Assembly: GCA_003280025.1 (NCBI GenBank)
Contig: QCGD01000002.1
Coordinates: 1 to 64,000, forward strand
Reading direction: 5' to 3'
Length of the DNA stretch: 64,000 nt
Source: Prochlorococcus sp. AG-363-P06
GTDB lineage: Bacteria; Cyanobacteriota; Cyanobacteriia; PCC-6307; Cyanobiaceae
Part shown: piece by piece, positions 28,094 to 37,554 of the stretch
Position numbering within the stretch: position 1 is the stretch's first letter
How the letters are laid out: each line of letters begins with the position of its first letter
Program-made: the position numbers and the translations under genes
The notes under the pieces: model-generated
The model's input: only the letters and a program-made list of their open reading frames with translations
Database searches by the model: none
What the model was told of the DNA's origin: nothing

Positions 28094-28876
28094 ATGCTTC
28101 TAAATCTAACTGGCAAAAAAATTCTCGTTACAGGGATTGCCAACAATCGTTCAATAGCATGGGGTATTGCTCAACAACTTTCAAAAGCTGGCGCAGAACT
28201 TGGAATAACATATTTACCTGATGATAAGGGAAGATTCGAATCTAAAGTTAGAGAACTAACTGAACCGTTAAACCCATCATTATTTTTGCCTCTTGATGTT
28301 CAAAATCCAGCTCAAATAGAAGAAATCTTTAACAATATAAAAAACAATTGGGGGCAAATTGACGGATTAGTTCACTGCTTGGCATTTGCAGGTCGCGACG
28401 AATTGATTGGAGATTATAGTGCTACTTCATCAGAGGGTTTTGATAGAGCTCTTAATATTAGTGCGTATTCATTAGCACCTTTATGTAAAGCAGCAAAACC
28501 ACTTTTTAGTGATGGTGCTGGAGTTGTCTCACTAACTTATTTAGGATCAGAGAGGGCAATTCCTAACTACAACGTAATGGGAGTTGCGAAAGCGGCCTTA
28601 GAAGCTTCAGTGAGATATCTTTCTGCAGAACTTGGGCCCGAAAAACAAGTCAGAGTTAATGCAATAAGTGCTGGGCCTATAAGAACACTTGCAAGTTCTG
28701 CTATAGGTGGCATTTTAGATATGATTCACAATGTTGAAGAAAAGGCTCCCTTACGCAGAACAGTCACTCAAACAGAAGTAGGTAATACTGCTGCTTTTTT
28801 ATTAAGTGATCTCTCTAGCGGCATTTCAGGCCAAACAATTTATGTTGATGCGGGTTACTGCATTAATGGAATGTAA
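28094..28876 (+). CDS. fabI: Enoyl-[acyl-carrier-protein] reductase (NADH)
   Basis: A 260-residue short-chain dehydrogenase of type II fatty acid synthesis, reducing the enoyl-ACP double bond. The cofactor motif [21 protein letters not shown] and the active-site Y-x6-K in [18 protein letters not shown] identify FabI. The start is ATG 28094 ([14 protein letters not shown]); an in-frame TTG at 28061 would add 11 residues without a family match. hisB follows 19 bases later. Confidence 0.95.
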   Translation: MLLNLTGKKILVTGIANNRSIAWGIAQQLSKAGAELGITYLPDDKGRFESKVRELTEPLNPSLFLPLDVQNPAQIEEIFNNIKNNWGQIDGLVHCLAFAGRDELIGDYSATSSEGFDRALNISAYSLAPLCKAAKPLFSDGAGVVSLTYLGSERAIPNYNVMGVAKAALEASVRYLSAELGPEKQVRVNAISAGPIRTLASSAIGGILDMIHNVEEKAPLRRTVTQTEVGNTAAFLLSDLSSGISGQTIYVDAGYCINGM

Positions 28877-28895
28877 ACTAAGTTTTTTGCATAAA

Positions 28896-29501
28896 ATGTC
28901 ATCTCTAAGGCAATCTGAAATAAAAAGAAAAACGAATGAAACAGATATTTCTGTATTTATAAACTTAGATGGGAATGGGATTGCCGAAATTGATACCGGG
29001 ATACCATTCTTAGATCATATGCTTCACCAAATATCTAGTCATGGTTTGTTCGATTTAAAAATAAAAGCAATTGGAGATACCCATATTGATGACCATCATA
29101 CAAATGAAGATGTAGGAATCGCATTAGGCAAAGCATTTTCAAAAGCCTGGGGAGAAAGAAAAGGAATAAACAGATTTGGACATTTCTTTGCCCCATTAGA
29201 TGAAGCATTAGTTCAAGTCACTCTAGACTGTTCTGGTAGACCACATCTATCTTATGATCTTCAATTAAAAGCTCCTAGAATAGGAAATTATGATACTGAA
29301 CTAGTAAAAGAGTTTTTTGTTGCCTTCGTAAATAACAGCGGTATTACTCTCCATATCAATCAAATACGAGGCAGTAATTCACATCATATAGTTGAGGCTT
29401 GCTTTAAAGCCTTTTCAAGAGCAATGAGAATGGCTACTGAAATAGATCTTAGAAGATCTGATTCAGTTCCAAGCAGTAAAGGAATGTTAGACAATCAATA
29501 A
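28896..29501 (+). CDS. hisB: Imidazoleglycerol-phosphate dehydratase
   Basis: A 201-residue enzyme of histidine synthesis that dehydrates imidazoleglycerol phosphate. It has the duplicated metal-binding histidine motifs: [20 protein letters not shown] with [14 protein letters not shown] in the first half and [19 protein letters not shown] in the second. It is the single-domain form without a phosphatase. I start at ATG 28896; the frame is open further back into fabI, but that is not the family start. It lies 19 bases after fabI. Confidence 0.96.
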   Translation: MSSLRQSEIKRKTNETDISVFINLDGNGIAEIDTGIPFLDHMLHQISSHGLFDLKIKAIGDTHIDDHHTNEDVGIALGKAFSKAWGERKGINRFGHFFAPLDEALVQVTLDCSGRPHLSYDLQLKAPRIGNYDTELVKEFFVAFVNNSGITLHINQIRGSNSHHIVEACFKAFSRAMRMATEIDLRRSDSVPSSKGMLDNQ

Positions 29502-29573
29502 AATAGGAATTTTTTGGCATAAGCCACAATTCAATTAATTTTTGGCGAAAATGGGCAAAGTAATTGTTTTATT

Positions 29574-31058
29574 GTGACTAATTTACAAGATAAAAAAATT
29601 AATGAACTTAAAAGTTTTAATAAGGAAGATTGGTCTAGTGCATATAAAAATGTAGAAAAAGAGCTAACAAAGGAACCACTAACAATTAGCAAAGGTGAGA
29701 ATATTAAAAATTTAAATGGAACATTATTAAGAAATGGACCTGGGATATTAGAGAGAGGAGGACAATGGGTGCATCATCCATTTGATGGAGATGGGATGAT
29801 CACATCTATAAAATTCGAAAATGGTCAGCCATTCTTGACAAATAGATTTGTAAAAACTAAAGGTTATTTAGAAGAAGAAAAAATAAATAAATTTATTTAT
29901 AGAGGTGTTTTTGGGACTCAAAAAAATGGAGGCATTTTAAATAATGCCTTAGATCTAAAATTTAAAAATATCGCTAATACTCATGTCGTTAAATTAGGAG
30001 ATGAAGTTCTTGCATTATGGGAAGCCGCTGGGCCACATGCATTAGATCCTGATAGTCTTGACACTCTTGGTTTAACAACATTAAAGGGGGTCCTAAAGCC
30101 TAACGAAGCATTCAGTGCTCATCCCAAAACAGACCTAAACTCAAATGCATCTTCAGAACTCTTAGTCACTTTTGGAGTGCAAACCGGGCCAAAAAGTACC
30201 ATTAGATTAATGGAATTTAATAATGCTGGTGAAAATCCTGGTGAGCTCCTAATTGATAGAAAAGATACATTTAATGGCTTTGCATTCCTTCATGATTTCG
30301 CAATTACAACTAATTGGGCAATATTCTTACAGAATGCTATTGACTTCAACCCTCTTCCATTTGTCATGGGTCAAAGAGGAGCAGCACAATGTTTAAAGTC
30401 TAATCCTAATAAGAAAGCAAAATTTTTCATCATCCCCAGAGAAAGTGGATTTTTTAGAGGTCAGCAACCGTTAATAATAGATGCTCCAAAAGGATTCGTT
30501 TTTCATCATGTAAATGCATATGAAAAAGATTTTAAAATAATTTTAGATAGTATTTTTTATGATGATTTTCCATCAGTTGGTCCAGACGAGAATTTTAGGG
30601 ATATTGACTTTGATAAATATCCAGAAGGAAAACTGAAAAGATCAACTATTGATTTAAAGAAAAAAACTAGTGAGATTGAAACGATAAGTGATCAATGTTG
30701 TGAATTTGCTGTAGTTAATCCCAAAAATTTAGGATTAAAAGCAACTTTTAGTTGGATGGCAAGCACCACTCAAAAACTAGGGAACGCTCCACTACAAGTA
30801 ATTAAAAAAATAAATTTAATTTCAAAGGAAGAGATTTCTTGGTCAGCAGGACCAAGCGGGTTTGTAAGTGAACCAATTATGGTGCCATCAGAAAACTCTT
30901 ATGAAGAAGATGAAGGATTTTTATTTATACTTCTATGGAATGGAGAACGAAGAGGAAGCGATTTAGTCATATTAGACTCAAAAGACTTAAAAGAATTAGC
31001 TGTTTATGAATTACCCATTTCAATTCCTCATGGCCTTCATGGATCTTGGGTTAATTGA
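29574..31058 (+). CDS. Carotenoid oxygenase (RPE65 / apocarotenoid dioxygenase family)
   Basis: A 494-residue non-haem iron enzyme that cleaves carotenoids or apocarotenals with oxygen. The seven-bladed propeller core carries the four iron-ligand histidines in family contexts: FSAHPKTD, LHDFAIT, FVFHHVNAYE and PHGLHGSWVN at the C-terminus. The N-terminal LLRNGPGILERGGQ and HHPFDGDGMI are further family blocks. It resembles the Synechocystis apocarotenoid 15,15'-oxygenase; the substrate, and so retinal versus other product, is not decided here. It starts with GTG 29574. Confidence 0.92.
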   Translation: MTNLQDKKINELKSFNKEDWSSAYKNVEKELTKEPLTISKGENIKNLNGTLLRNGPGILERGGQWVHHPFDGDGMITSIKFENGQPFLTNRFVKTKGYLEEEKINKFIYRGVFGTQKNGGILNNALDLKFKNIANTHVVKLGDEVLALWEAAGPHALDPDSLDTLGLTTLKGVLKPNEAFSAHPKTDLNSNASSELLVTFGVQTGPKSTIRLMEFNNAGENPGELLIDRKDTFNGFAFLHDFAITTNWAIFLQNAIDFNPLPFVMGQRGAAQCLKSNPNKKAKFFIIPRESGFFRGQQPLIIDAPKGFVFHHVNAYEKDFKIILDSIFYDDFPSVGPDENFRDIDFDKYPEGKLKRSTIDLKKKTSEIETISDQCCEFAVVNPKNLGLKATFSWMASTTQKLGNAPLQVIKKINLISKEEISWSAGPSGFVSEPIMVPSENSYEEDEGFLFILLWNGERRGSDLVILDSKDLKELAVYELPISIPHGLHGSWVN

Positions 31059-31060
31059 AG

Positions 31061-31636
31061 TCAAGAAAAAATATCACGCAAATCTGGAATAATTTTTTTG
31101 AGTGCTTTCCCTCTATGACTACAAGAGTCTTTAATAACATTATTCATTTCTGCGAAAGTTAATCTGGTAGAACTCTCCTCAAAAATTGGGTCATAACCAA
31201 AACCACCTTTTCCTCTTGGGTTTGAAATAATATTGCCATAACATTTAGCTTCAGATTCTATAATCACTTCACCATTTGGGGAACACACACAAATATTGGC
31301 AATAAAGAAAGCACTTCTATTTTGAACTCCATCAAGTTCTTTTAAAACTCGTTCAATTCTTTTCTGATCATTTTCTGCATATCTTGATGAATAAATACCT
31401 GGTTTTCCATCTAATGCTTCAATACAAATTCCAGAGTCATCTGCTATGGAGAAAGTATTTGTTTTTCTCGAAACTTCACTCGCTTTTTTAATTGCATTAT
31501 CTCTAAATGTCAATCCGTCCTCTTCAACTTCTAATGAGTCTGGTTGAAGCAATAATGTACAATTAACTGTTGAGAGCAATTTCTTATATTCTTCTATTTT
31601 CCCCTTGTTCTTACTAGCTAAAAATAAATTTCTCAT
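31061..31636 (-). CDS. rdgB: Non-canonical purine NTP pyrophosphatase (RdgB/HAM1)
   Basis: A 191-residue house-cleaning enzyme that hydrolyses dITP, dXTP and ITP to monophosphates, keeping deaminated purines out of nucleic acids. The start LFLASKNKGKIEEYKKLL, the acidic site SIADDSGICIEALDGKPGIY and GGFGYDPIFEE are diagnostic. The ATG at 31636 is chosen; a start at 31675 would overlap the upstream gene and adds no family sequence. It lies two bases after the phosphohexomutase gene, so the pair is probably one operon. Confidence 0.94.
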   Translation of the reverse strand: MRNLFLASKNKGKIEEYKKLLSTVNCTLLLQPDSLEVEEDGLTFRDNAIKKASEVSRKTNTFSIADDSGICIEALDGKPGIYSSRYAENDQKRIERVLKELDGVQNRSAFFIANICVCSPNGEVIIESEAKCYGNIISNPRGKGGFGYDPIFEESSTRLTFAEMNNVIKDSCSHRGKALKKIIPDLRDIFS

Positions 31637-31638
31637 AA

Positions 31639-33093
31639 TTAATTTCTTGCCAAATTTATAAATTTTTGGCCCCATTCTAATACCTCATTTAGAAAAGATT
31701 CTTTTGGTGCCTCACAATACAATCTTAAAAGAGGTTCGGTTCCTGAGAACCTAAAAAGAAGCCAAAAATTTTTATTGATTCTCAATTTTATTCCATCAAT
31801 TTTTGATATCTTTATTATTTTGTGTTTACAAATCTTCTCAGGAATATTATCTGTTATAAATTCTTTAACGTAATTTTTTTCTGACTGATTTAGAAACTTA
31901 ATATCAATTCTTTTATAGACACTTGGTCCAAAATCTCTTTGTATTTGATCTAAAGTTTCGCATAAATATTGCGATTTTGCAGCAATACCATTTAGTAAAA
32001 TCATTGCTGCATATAAAGCATCTCTCTCAGGCATAAAGTCACCAAAACCAACACCCCCCGATTCCTCTCCTCCAATAAATATGTTCTCTTTAATCATCTT
32101 TTCAGAAATATATTTAAACCCAACTGGGAGTTCAAAAACATCTCTATTTTGACTCTCTGAAATATTTTTTATAATATCTGAACCACTAACAGTCTTTAAA
32201 ACTGGATAAGAATTATCGTTAATTTCTCCCAAATAGCTTATGAAATATGGAATTAAATCTTGTGTACTACAGTATCTCCCTTTTTCATCAATTGCTGCAA
32301 TTCTGTCACCATCACCATCAAATATAATTCCTAAAGTTTTCACTTCATTTGTTGAATTTTTGATAAGTGTCTCATTTAAATCATCTAAATAATGTAAAAG
32401 AGGTTCGGGAGGTTTTCCTCCAAAAAAAGGATCCGCATCTTTTCTTATTTCCGAAACTACTTCTGAATAATTAGAACCAAAAATCTCAGCTATACATTTT
32501 GCAGCTGAACCATGCATAGAATCTACAAAAATTCGTATTTTCATTTTTTGCAATTTATTGGCAATAAATTCAATATCAAAAAGAGATTTTATTTTATCCA
32601 AATGAAACGTCTTAATATCTGCCATTTGATGGTTACCATGTATTTTTCTAATTGAATTGCCAAGCATTAATCTTTTTTCAATTTCACTTGTAAAAGATTC
32701 GTCAACAGAACATCCATTAAAGCTCTTTATTTTCAGACCCAGCCAATTATATGGATTATGACTAGCTGTAATTACTAACGCTCCTAAACAGGACATTTCT
32801 TTGGCATAGAAACTACAGGAGGGTGTTGTAACAAAGCTATTAGATAAGATCGGATCAAAACCACAGCCTCTTACAAAAGGAACTATTTGCTTGGCAAATT
32901 CACTTGCCATAAATCTACGATCATATCCAATTAAAATTTTCTTTGAATTAACTTCTTTATAGTATTGATAATGCAACTCCTGGCATGCAGCCACAACAAC
33001 TCTTGAAAGATTGGACAGATTAAAATCAAATCCAATTATTCCTCTCCATCCATCAGTTCCAAATTTTATGTGATCTAATGTGTCACTTAGCAA
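31639..33093 (-). CDS. Phosphoglucomutase/phosphomannomutase family protein
   Basis: A 484-residue alpha-D-phosphohexomutase. The catalytic serine is Ser111 in ITASHNPYNWLGLKI, the metal loop is GDGDRIAAI, the sugar-binding loop is GGEESGGVGF, and the phosphate-binding site is FRFSGTEPLLRLY near the C-terminus. These enzymes move the phosphate between C1 and C6 of hexoses for glycogen, nucleotide sugars and envelope polymers. Glucose or mannose preference cannot be assigned. Confidence 0.92.
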   Translation of the reverse strand: MLSDTLDHIKFGTDGWRGIIGFDFNLSNLSRVVVAACQELHYQYYKEVNSKKILIGYDRRFMASEFAKQIVPFVRGCGFDPILSNSFVTTPSCSFYAKEMSCLGALVITASHNPYNWLGLKIKSFNGCSVDESFTSEIEKRLMLGNSIRKIHGNHQMADIKTFHLDKIKSLFDIEFIANKLQKMKIRIFVDSMHGSAAKCIAEIFGSNYSEVVSEIRKDADPFFGGKPPEPLLHYLDDLNETLIKNSTNEVKTLGIIFDGDGDRIAAIDEKGRYCSTQDLIPYFISYLGEINDNSYPVLKTVSGSDIIKNISESQNRDVFELPVGFKYISEKMIKENIFIGGEESGGVGFGDFMPERDALYAAMILLNGIAAKSQYLCETLDQIQRDFGPSVYKRIDIKFLNQSEKNYVKEFITDNIPEKICKHKIIKISKIDGIKLRINKNFWLLFRFSGTEPLLRLYCEAPKESFLNEVLEWGQKFINLARN

Positions 33094-33173
33094 ATTTAAG
33101 AGTTCCTTGATTTCTTTTAATTATCTATATTAATTTATATAAGTAAAATTTAAAACCGCCTTTCACAAATAAT

Positions 33174-34592
33174 TTGAATACTCTTTATTTAAAAAGTTTT
33201 ATACGATGCAAAAGAAAAGCATGGCTAGATTATAAAGGTAATAAATCTTATGAAGTTTGGTCTCCGCATAAAGCCATAGATAAAATTAATCAGTATCAAA
33301 TTTTCTCTGAATTATGTAATGGTGATATATATACAGGATTAAAAGCTTGCAAAAATGGTTATCAAGGAGTCATTGGATTAAAAATTAAAGGAAAATTTTT
33401 CCAAAATATTAAAGCAGAGATACATCCCCAATTACTTGTAAAGACTAAAGGTATAAGTAAATGGGGACAATATAAATATCTACCTGTTGTTTATAAATTA
33501 GGCCACAAAACTACTAAAGAACATTTATTCGACTTAGCTTTTAGTTCTATTCTATTGGAAACTTTTCAAGAAAGTAAAATTGACAAAGGATTAGTAATTT
33601 CAAGTTTTGGTAATAAAGTTAATGTTGAAGAAATTGATTTAAATAAAAAATTAAGAAAAAAAGTTTTGAATGTTTTTTTAAGTTTGAATGAATCCTTGGA
33701 GGGATTGATTCCAGACATCACTCAAGATAGAAAAAAATGTACTATTTGTTCATGGCAAAACTTTTGTGACAAAGAAGCAAAAGAAAATGGATATCTAACA
33801 GATATAGATGGAATAGGATCTAAAACCGCGTCATTACTAAAAACAAATGGGATATCTAATACCCAAATATTAGCTTCTTATAGCGAAAAAAACCTTGGAG
33901 AGAAATTATCTATATTTAACGACCAGAAATATTTAAAAGCCTCCAAATTTATAAAGCAAGCACAAGCATATATTTCTGGAGAACCATATTTCATTTCTAA
34001 CAAACATGATAATTATGAATTTTTTAAAAAAACAGTTTCGGGATTTTATATATTTGATATTGAGTCAAATCCAGACGATAAGCATGACTTTTTGTATGGA
34101 TTTTTAAAAATAAATAATTTGTTTTCAAAAAAAGAAGATCTAATTTATGAGCCAATCTTAAATCTCAAAAACAATCAAGAAGAATCTTACCAGCAAATTA
34201 TTAAAATGCTTTTTTCAAATGAGAAATGGCCAGTTTTACATTATGGGGAGACTGAAAAAATAGCAATAATTCATATTGCTAAAAACTTAAATTTTAGTTT
34301 TGAGGAAATTGAGTTACTTAAATCAAGGTTTATAGACTTACATATATTAATAAGAAAATCTTGGATATTACCAATAAAAAACTATGGCTTAAAAACCGTT
34401 TCAAATTGGCTAGGGTTTGAATGGGAGCAGAAAAATGTAAGCGGATCAAAAGCCCTTTACTGGTGGATTCAATATCAAATCACAGAAAATGAAGTATTTT
34501 TAAAAAAAATTATCAAATACAATAAAGATGATTGTTTGGCTACTCTTCATATTGTGAAATGTTTAATTAGAAATCAGTTAAAAAAAAATTAA
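33174..34592 (+). CDS. TM0106-type RecB-like nuclease with Fe-S site, HhH and RNase H-like domain
   Basis: A 472-residue protein of likely DNA repair function. The N-terminal third is RecB/Cas4-like: Cys12 (FIRCKRKAWLDY) together with Cys189, Cys192 and Cys198 (KKCTICSWQNFC) would bind a [4Fe-4S] cluster as in Cas4/AddB. A helix-hairpin-helix follows (DIDGIGSKTASLL, residues 210-223). The C-terminal part is an RNase H-fold exonuclease with acidic residues in YIFDIESNP (Asp295, Glu297), RFIDLHIL and KYNKDDCLATL. TTG 33174 is the probable start. Its end overlaps the convergent ygfZ by four bases. No biochemical role is known to me. Confidence 0.8.
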   Translation: MNTLYLKSFIRCKRKAWLDYKGNKSYEVWSPHKAIDKINQYQIFSELCNGDIYTGLKACKNGYQGVIGLKIKGKFFQNIKAEIHPQLLVKTKGISKWGQYKYLPVVYKLGHKTTKEHLFDLAFSSILLETFQESKIDKGLVISSFGNKVNVEEIDLNKKLRKKVLNVFLSLNESLEGLIPDITQDRKKCTICSWQNFCDKEAKENGYLTDIDGIGSKTASLLKTNGISNTQILASYSEKNLGEKLSIFNDQKYLKASKFIKQAQAYISGEPYFISNKHDNYEFFKKTVSGFYIFDIESNPDDKHDFLYGFLKINNLFSKKEDLIYEPILNLKNNQEESYQQIIKMLFSNEKWPVLHYGETEKIAIIHIAKNLNFSFEEIELLKSRFIDLHILIRKSWILPIKNYGLKTVSNWLGFEWEQKNVSGSKALYWWIQYQITENEVFLKKIIKYNKDDCLATLHIVKCLIRNQLKKN

Positions 34593-35425
34593 AGAAAAAT
34601 TGATCCAACAGATTTTGTTATTTTAATTGGTCCAAAAATTTCAGAATAAAAAGCATTTTCTATTTCTAAATATTTCCTTTTGATCATAGCTAAACCTTTT
34701 ATTTGGGAATTAAACTTATAAAAGCTTGATATTCGACCTACAGAATTTTCTTTGGCTGCATTTGTGTATAAAGTTTTATCTTCAACATCTAAATTTACAT
34801 TAGAATCAAATGATTGCCAAACTCTTATTTCCTGTTTTAGAGAAGAAACATTGTTTATTTTTGACATTGTTTCTTGTCCTAAGTAACAACCTTTATTGAA
34901 ATCTATAAGATCTTTCAAACCCAGCTCAAGAGGATTATTTTTCCCATTAATTTCCTTATCAAAGGATGGTATAGCCTGATTAATCTTCCAAAGTTTTAAA
35001 TCATTAGAATTCATCAAATTTAGTTTGTTTTTATATACTTCAAATTCTTTTTCATTTTGTTTAAAGAAAATAGGTTTATAAGTTCTCCATGAATTAAATT
35101 GATCAATTTCCTGAATTCTATTTATCGAGAAAGGTTGACTTATTTGTACATCATCCGCTGGGAAAATAATTTGATTAAAGTAATCGATTATCTCATTTTT
35201 GTCACCCGCTAATATAATTAATTCTAATTTTCTTTCTAAAAAAACAATTTCAATTAATGACCTTAAAACTCCATTTGGAGTTAGCCAACAAGTTTTAGTA
35301 ACTTTATTTTCAGAATTTAGAATATTGCCAGTTGTAATTCCATTTACAAATTTTTTGGCATCTTTTCCAGAAATAGAAAAACAATCAAATTTTTCAAGCC
35401 AAAAATTTTTTTTATTATTTTGCAT
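34589..35425 (-). CDS. ygfZ: Folate-binding YgfZ/GcvT-like protein
   Basis: A 278-residue protein of the GcvT-like YgfZ family. The YgfZ signature KGCYLGQE, including the functional cysteine, lies at residues 178-185, after LELGLKDLIDFN. The N-terminal ISGKDAKKFVNGITTGNI is the usual start. YgfZ proteins use folate and support synthesis or repair of certain Fe-S enzymes. It is downstream of pyrE on the same strand with ten bases between. Confidence 0.9.
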   Translation of the reverse strand: MQNNKKNFWLEKFDCFSISGKDAKKFVNGITTGNILNSENKVTKTCWLTPNGVLRSLIEIVFLERKLELIILAGDKNEIIDYFNQIIFPADDVQISQPFSINRIQEIDQFNSWRTYKPIFFKQNEKEFEVYKNKLNLMNSNDLKLWKINQAIPSFDKEINGKNNPLELGLKDLIDFNKGCYLGQETMSKINNVSSLKQEIRVWQSFDSNVNLDVEDKTLYTNAAKENSVGRISSFYKFNSQIKGLAMIKRKYLEIENAFYSEIFGPIKITKSVGSIFL

Positions 35426-35435
35426 TTTTAAATAA

Positions 35436-35996
35436 TTATAAAAAATCTTTTATTGTAAAAAGACTCTTTAATTTCACATTTTCATGTTCAAGAGCTTCGT
35501 ATCCCCCTTCTTTTCTATCAACAATAGACAAAACCTCCTCAACAACATAATTATTTTCACGTAACTTTTTTATCGCCTTTAATACTGAACCAGCAGTAGT
35601 AACCACATCCTCTAAAACAGTTACCAAAGTTCCTTTTTCTAAAGTAGGGCCCTCTATTCCAGACTTAGTCCCATAATTTTTAATTTCTTTCCTAATTATT
35701 AAACCATTAAGGTATAAGCCCTGTGAAACTGCTGTGACTATTAATCCACTGACAAGAGGATCTGCACCTAATGTCATTCCTGCCACTGCTTTTGACCTTG
35801 AGTCCATTAACTCTAAAAATAAATTACTTATTAAGTTCAGACCTTCGCCATTTAAGGAGACCGGTTTACAGTTCAAGTAATGACTGCTTTTTTTTCCAGA
35901 AGCTAAAGTGAAGTTTCCTTTCTTATAAGATTTTTCAATTAACTGTTTTAACAATTTCGCTTTATTTAAATCATACTTTTCCGAAAAATTGTCCAT
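35436..35996 (-). CDS. pyrE: Orotate phosphoribosyltransferase
   Basis: A 186-residue type I phosphoribosyltransferase that joins orotate to PRPP in pyrimidine synthesis. The PRPP-binding loop is [20 protein letters not shown], the substrate-side motif is [20 protein letters not shown], and the flexible loop [20 protein letters not shown] carries the catalytic lysine region. Length is slightly below the 210-residue E. coli enzyme but all motifs are present. The 148-base region to the next tRNA holds no gene. Confidence 0.93.
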   Translation of the reverse strand: MDNFSEKYDLNKAKLLKQLIEKSYKKGNFTLASGKKSSHYLNCKPVSLNGEGLNLISNLFLELMDSRSKAVAGMTLGADPLVSGLIVTAVSQGLYLNGLIIRKEIKNYGTKSGIEGPTLEKGTLVTVLEDVVTTAGSVLKAIKKLRENNYVVEEVLSIVDRKEGGYEALEHENVKLKSLFTIKDFL

Positions 35997-36144
35997 TAGT
36001 GAAAGTTAAATTTATATTTAAAGATTAGAAGAAAAAAAAGAAATCTCACAAAAACTTACTAATAAGGTATGTTTTGAAATATTATTTTTATATTGTATAT
36101 TTAAATTCAATGTGATTAAACATTAAACAAACACCTTGGACCTT

Positions 36145-36217
36145 GGGGGTGTAGCAATCTGGTGAATGCACCAAACTCATAATTTGGCTAAGGCGAGTTC
36201 GATCCTCGCCACCCCCA
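36145..36217 (+). tRNA. tRNA with CAT anticodon (elongator Met, or Ile2)
   Basis: A 73-base cloverleaf. The acceptor GGGGGTG pairs perfectly with CACCCCC at 36210-36216, the anticodon stem CCAAA/TTTGG encloses loop CTCATAA with anticodon CAT, and the T arm reads GGCGAGTTCGATCCTCGCC. The perfect 1-72 pair and the absence of three G-C pairs in the anticodon stem argue against initiator Met. Elongator Met is the simplest reading; an Ile tRNA with lysidine cannot be excluded. The following CNNM gene starts 19 bases later. Confidence 0.93.
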
Positions 36218-36235
36218 TCACTAATTTGTCATTGA

Positions 36236-37504
36236 ATGAAAATAACTTTACTATTATTTCTTTTATTCTTCCCAGCATTTTTTGCGGCAAGTGAACTTTC
36301 TTTCTTATTAATAAGACCCAGTAAAGTCTTAAGGCTTATAGAAGAAAAAAAGAAAGGAGCATCATCAATTTTAAAAATTCAGAAAAGATTCAGATCTTCC
36401 TTAATAGCTTCTCAATTTGGAGTAACAATATCACTGATAGCTATTGGTTGGGTATGTAATAGTATCGCAAATGATTATTGGAGCGAAAATATTTTGCCAA
36501 ATAAATTCTATGATCTTCTATTATTTTTATTTATAGTACTTATTGTGACTCTTGTTTCTGGAATAATTCCTAAGGCATTAGTAATTAATAATCCAGAATC
36601 TTCTGCATTGAGGTTGACTACAATTTTCGATGCCGTGCGAAAAGGAATGAAGCCAATCACAACCATAATAGAATTTTTTGGAAGTGCTTGTTTAGGTTTT
36701 TTTAATCTAAACAATAAGTGGGATTCTTTAAATTCAGTTTTATCTGCAGGAGAATTAGAAACTCTAATAGAAACAGATAATGTTACAGGTTTAAAACCAG
36801 ATGAAAAAAATATTCTTGAAGGAGTTTTTGCTTTAAAAGATACTCAGGTCAAAGAAGTGATGATCCCTAGGTCTGAAATGGTAACTTTGCCAAAAAATAT
36901 TACCTTTGCGGAACTTATGAAACAAGTACACAAAACTCGCCATGCACGTTTCTTTGTAATTGGTGAGTCGCTTGATGATGTTTTGGGAGTATTGGATTTG
37001 CGGTATTTAGCTAAAGCTATATCTAAGAGTGAAATGGCAGCTAACACATTATTAGAACCTTTCCTTTTGCCTGTTACTAAAGTAATAGAAACATGCTCCT
37101 TAGCAGAAATATTCCCAATAGTTAGGGACTACAATCCATTTTTACTAGTTGTGGATGAGCATGGAGGGACTGAGGGGCTTATAACTGCAGCTGATCTCAA
37201 TGGAGAAATTGTTGGAGAGGAAATGCTAAATAGGAGAATTTATTCAGACATGAAAATGCTAGATAATTTTTCTAAAAAATGGTCAATAGCAGGCAAATCT
37301 GAAATTCTAGAAATAAACAAAAAGTTAGGATGTTTAATTCCGGAAGGAGATGATTACCATACACTTGCAGGGTTCATGCTGGAAAAATTTCAAATGGTTC
37401 CTAAAATCGGAGATGTTTTAGATTTTAATAACATTAAATTTGAAATTATTTCTATGTCAGGTCCAAAAATTGATCGTGTAAAAATAATCCTTCCAAATAC
37501 CTAA
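36236..37504 (+). CDS. CNNM/HlyC-CorC family membrane protein with CBS domains
   Basis: A 422-residue protein. The N-terminal half is a DUF21 (CNNM transmembrane) domain with four helices starting ITLLLFLLFFPAFFAASELS. A CBS pair follows at about 205-325 (VMIPRSEMVTLPKN, DYNPFLLVVDEHGGTEGL). The C-terminus is the CorC/HlyC domain (IPEGDDYHTLAGFMLEKF). Such proteins are linked to Mg or Co efflux and ion homeostasis; early haemolysin names are misleading. Confidence 0.88.
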   Translation: MKITLLLFLLFFPAFFAASELSFLLIRPSKVLRLIEEKKKGASSILKIQKRFRSSLIASQFGVTISLIAIGWVCNSIANDYWSENILPNKFYDLLLFLFIVLIVTLVSGIIPKALVINNPESSALRLTTIFDAVRKGMKPITTIIEFFGSACLGFFNLNNKWDSLNSVLSAGELETLIETDNVTGLKPDEKNILEGVFALKDTQVKEVMIPRSEMVTLPKNITFAELMKQVHKTRHARFFVIGESLDDVLGVLDLRYLAKAISKSEMAANTLLEPFLLPVTKVIETCSLAEIFPIVRDYNPFLLVVDEHGGTEGLITAADLNGEIVGEEMLNRRIYSDMKMLDNFSKKWSIAGKSEILEINKKLGCLIPEGDDYHTLAGFMLEKFQMVPKIGDVLDFNNIKFEIISMSGPKIDRVKIILPNT

Positions 37505-37554
37505 ATTGGGCATCTGATAGAGGATAATAACTTATTATGTATGAATTTTAAGAT

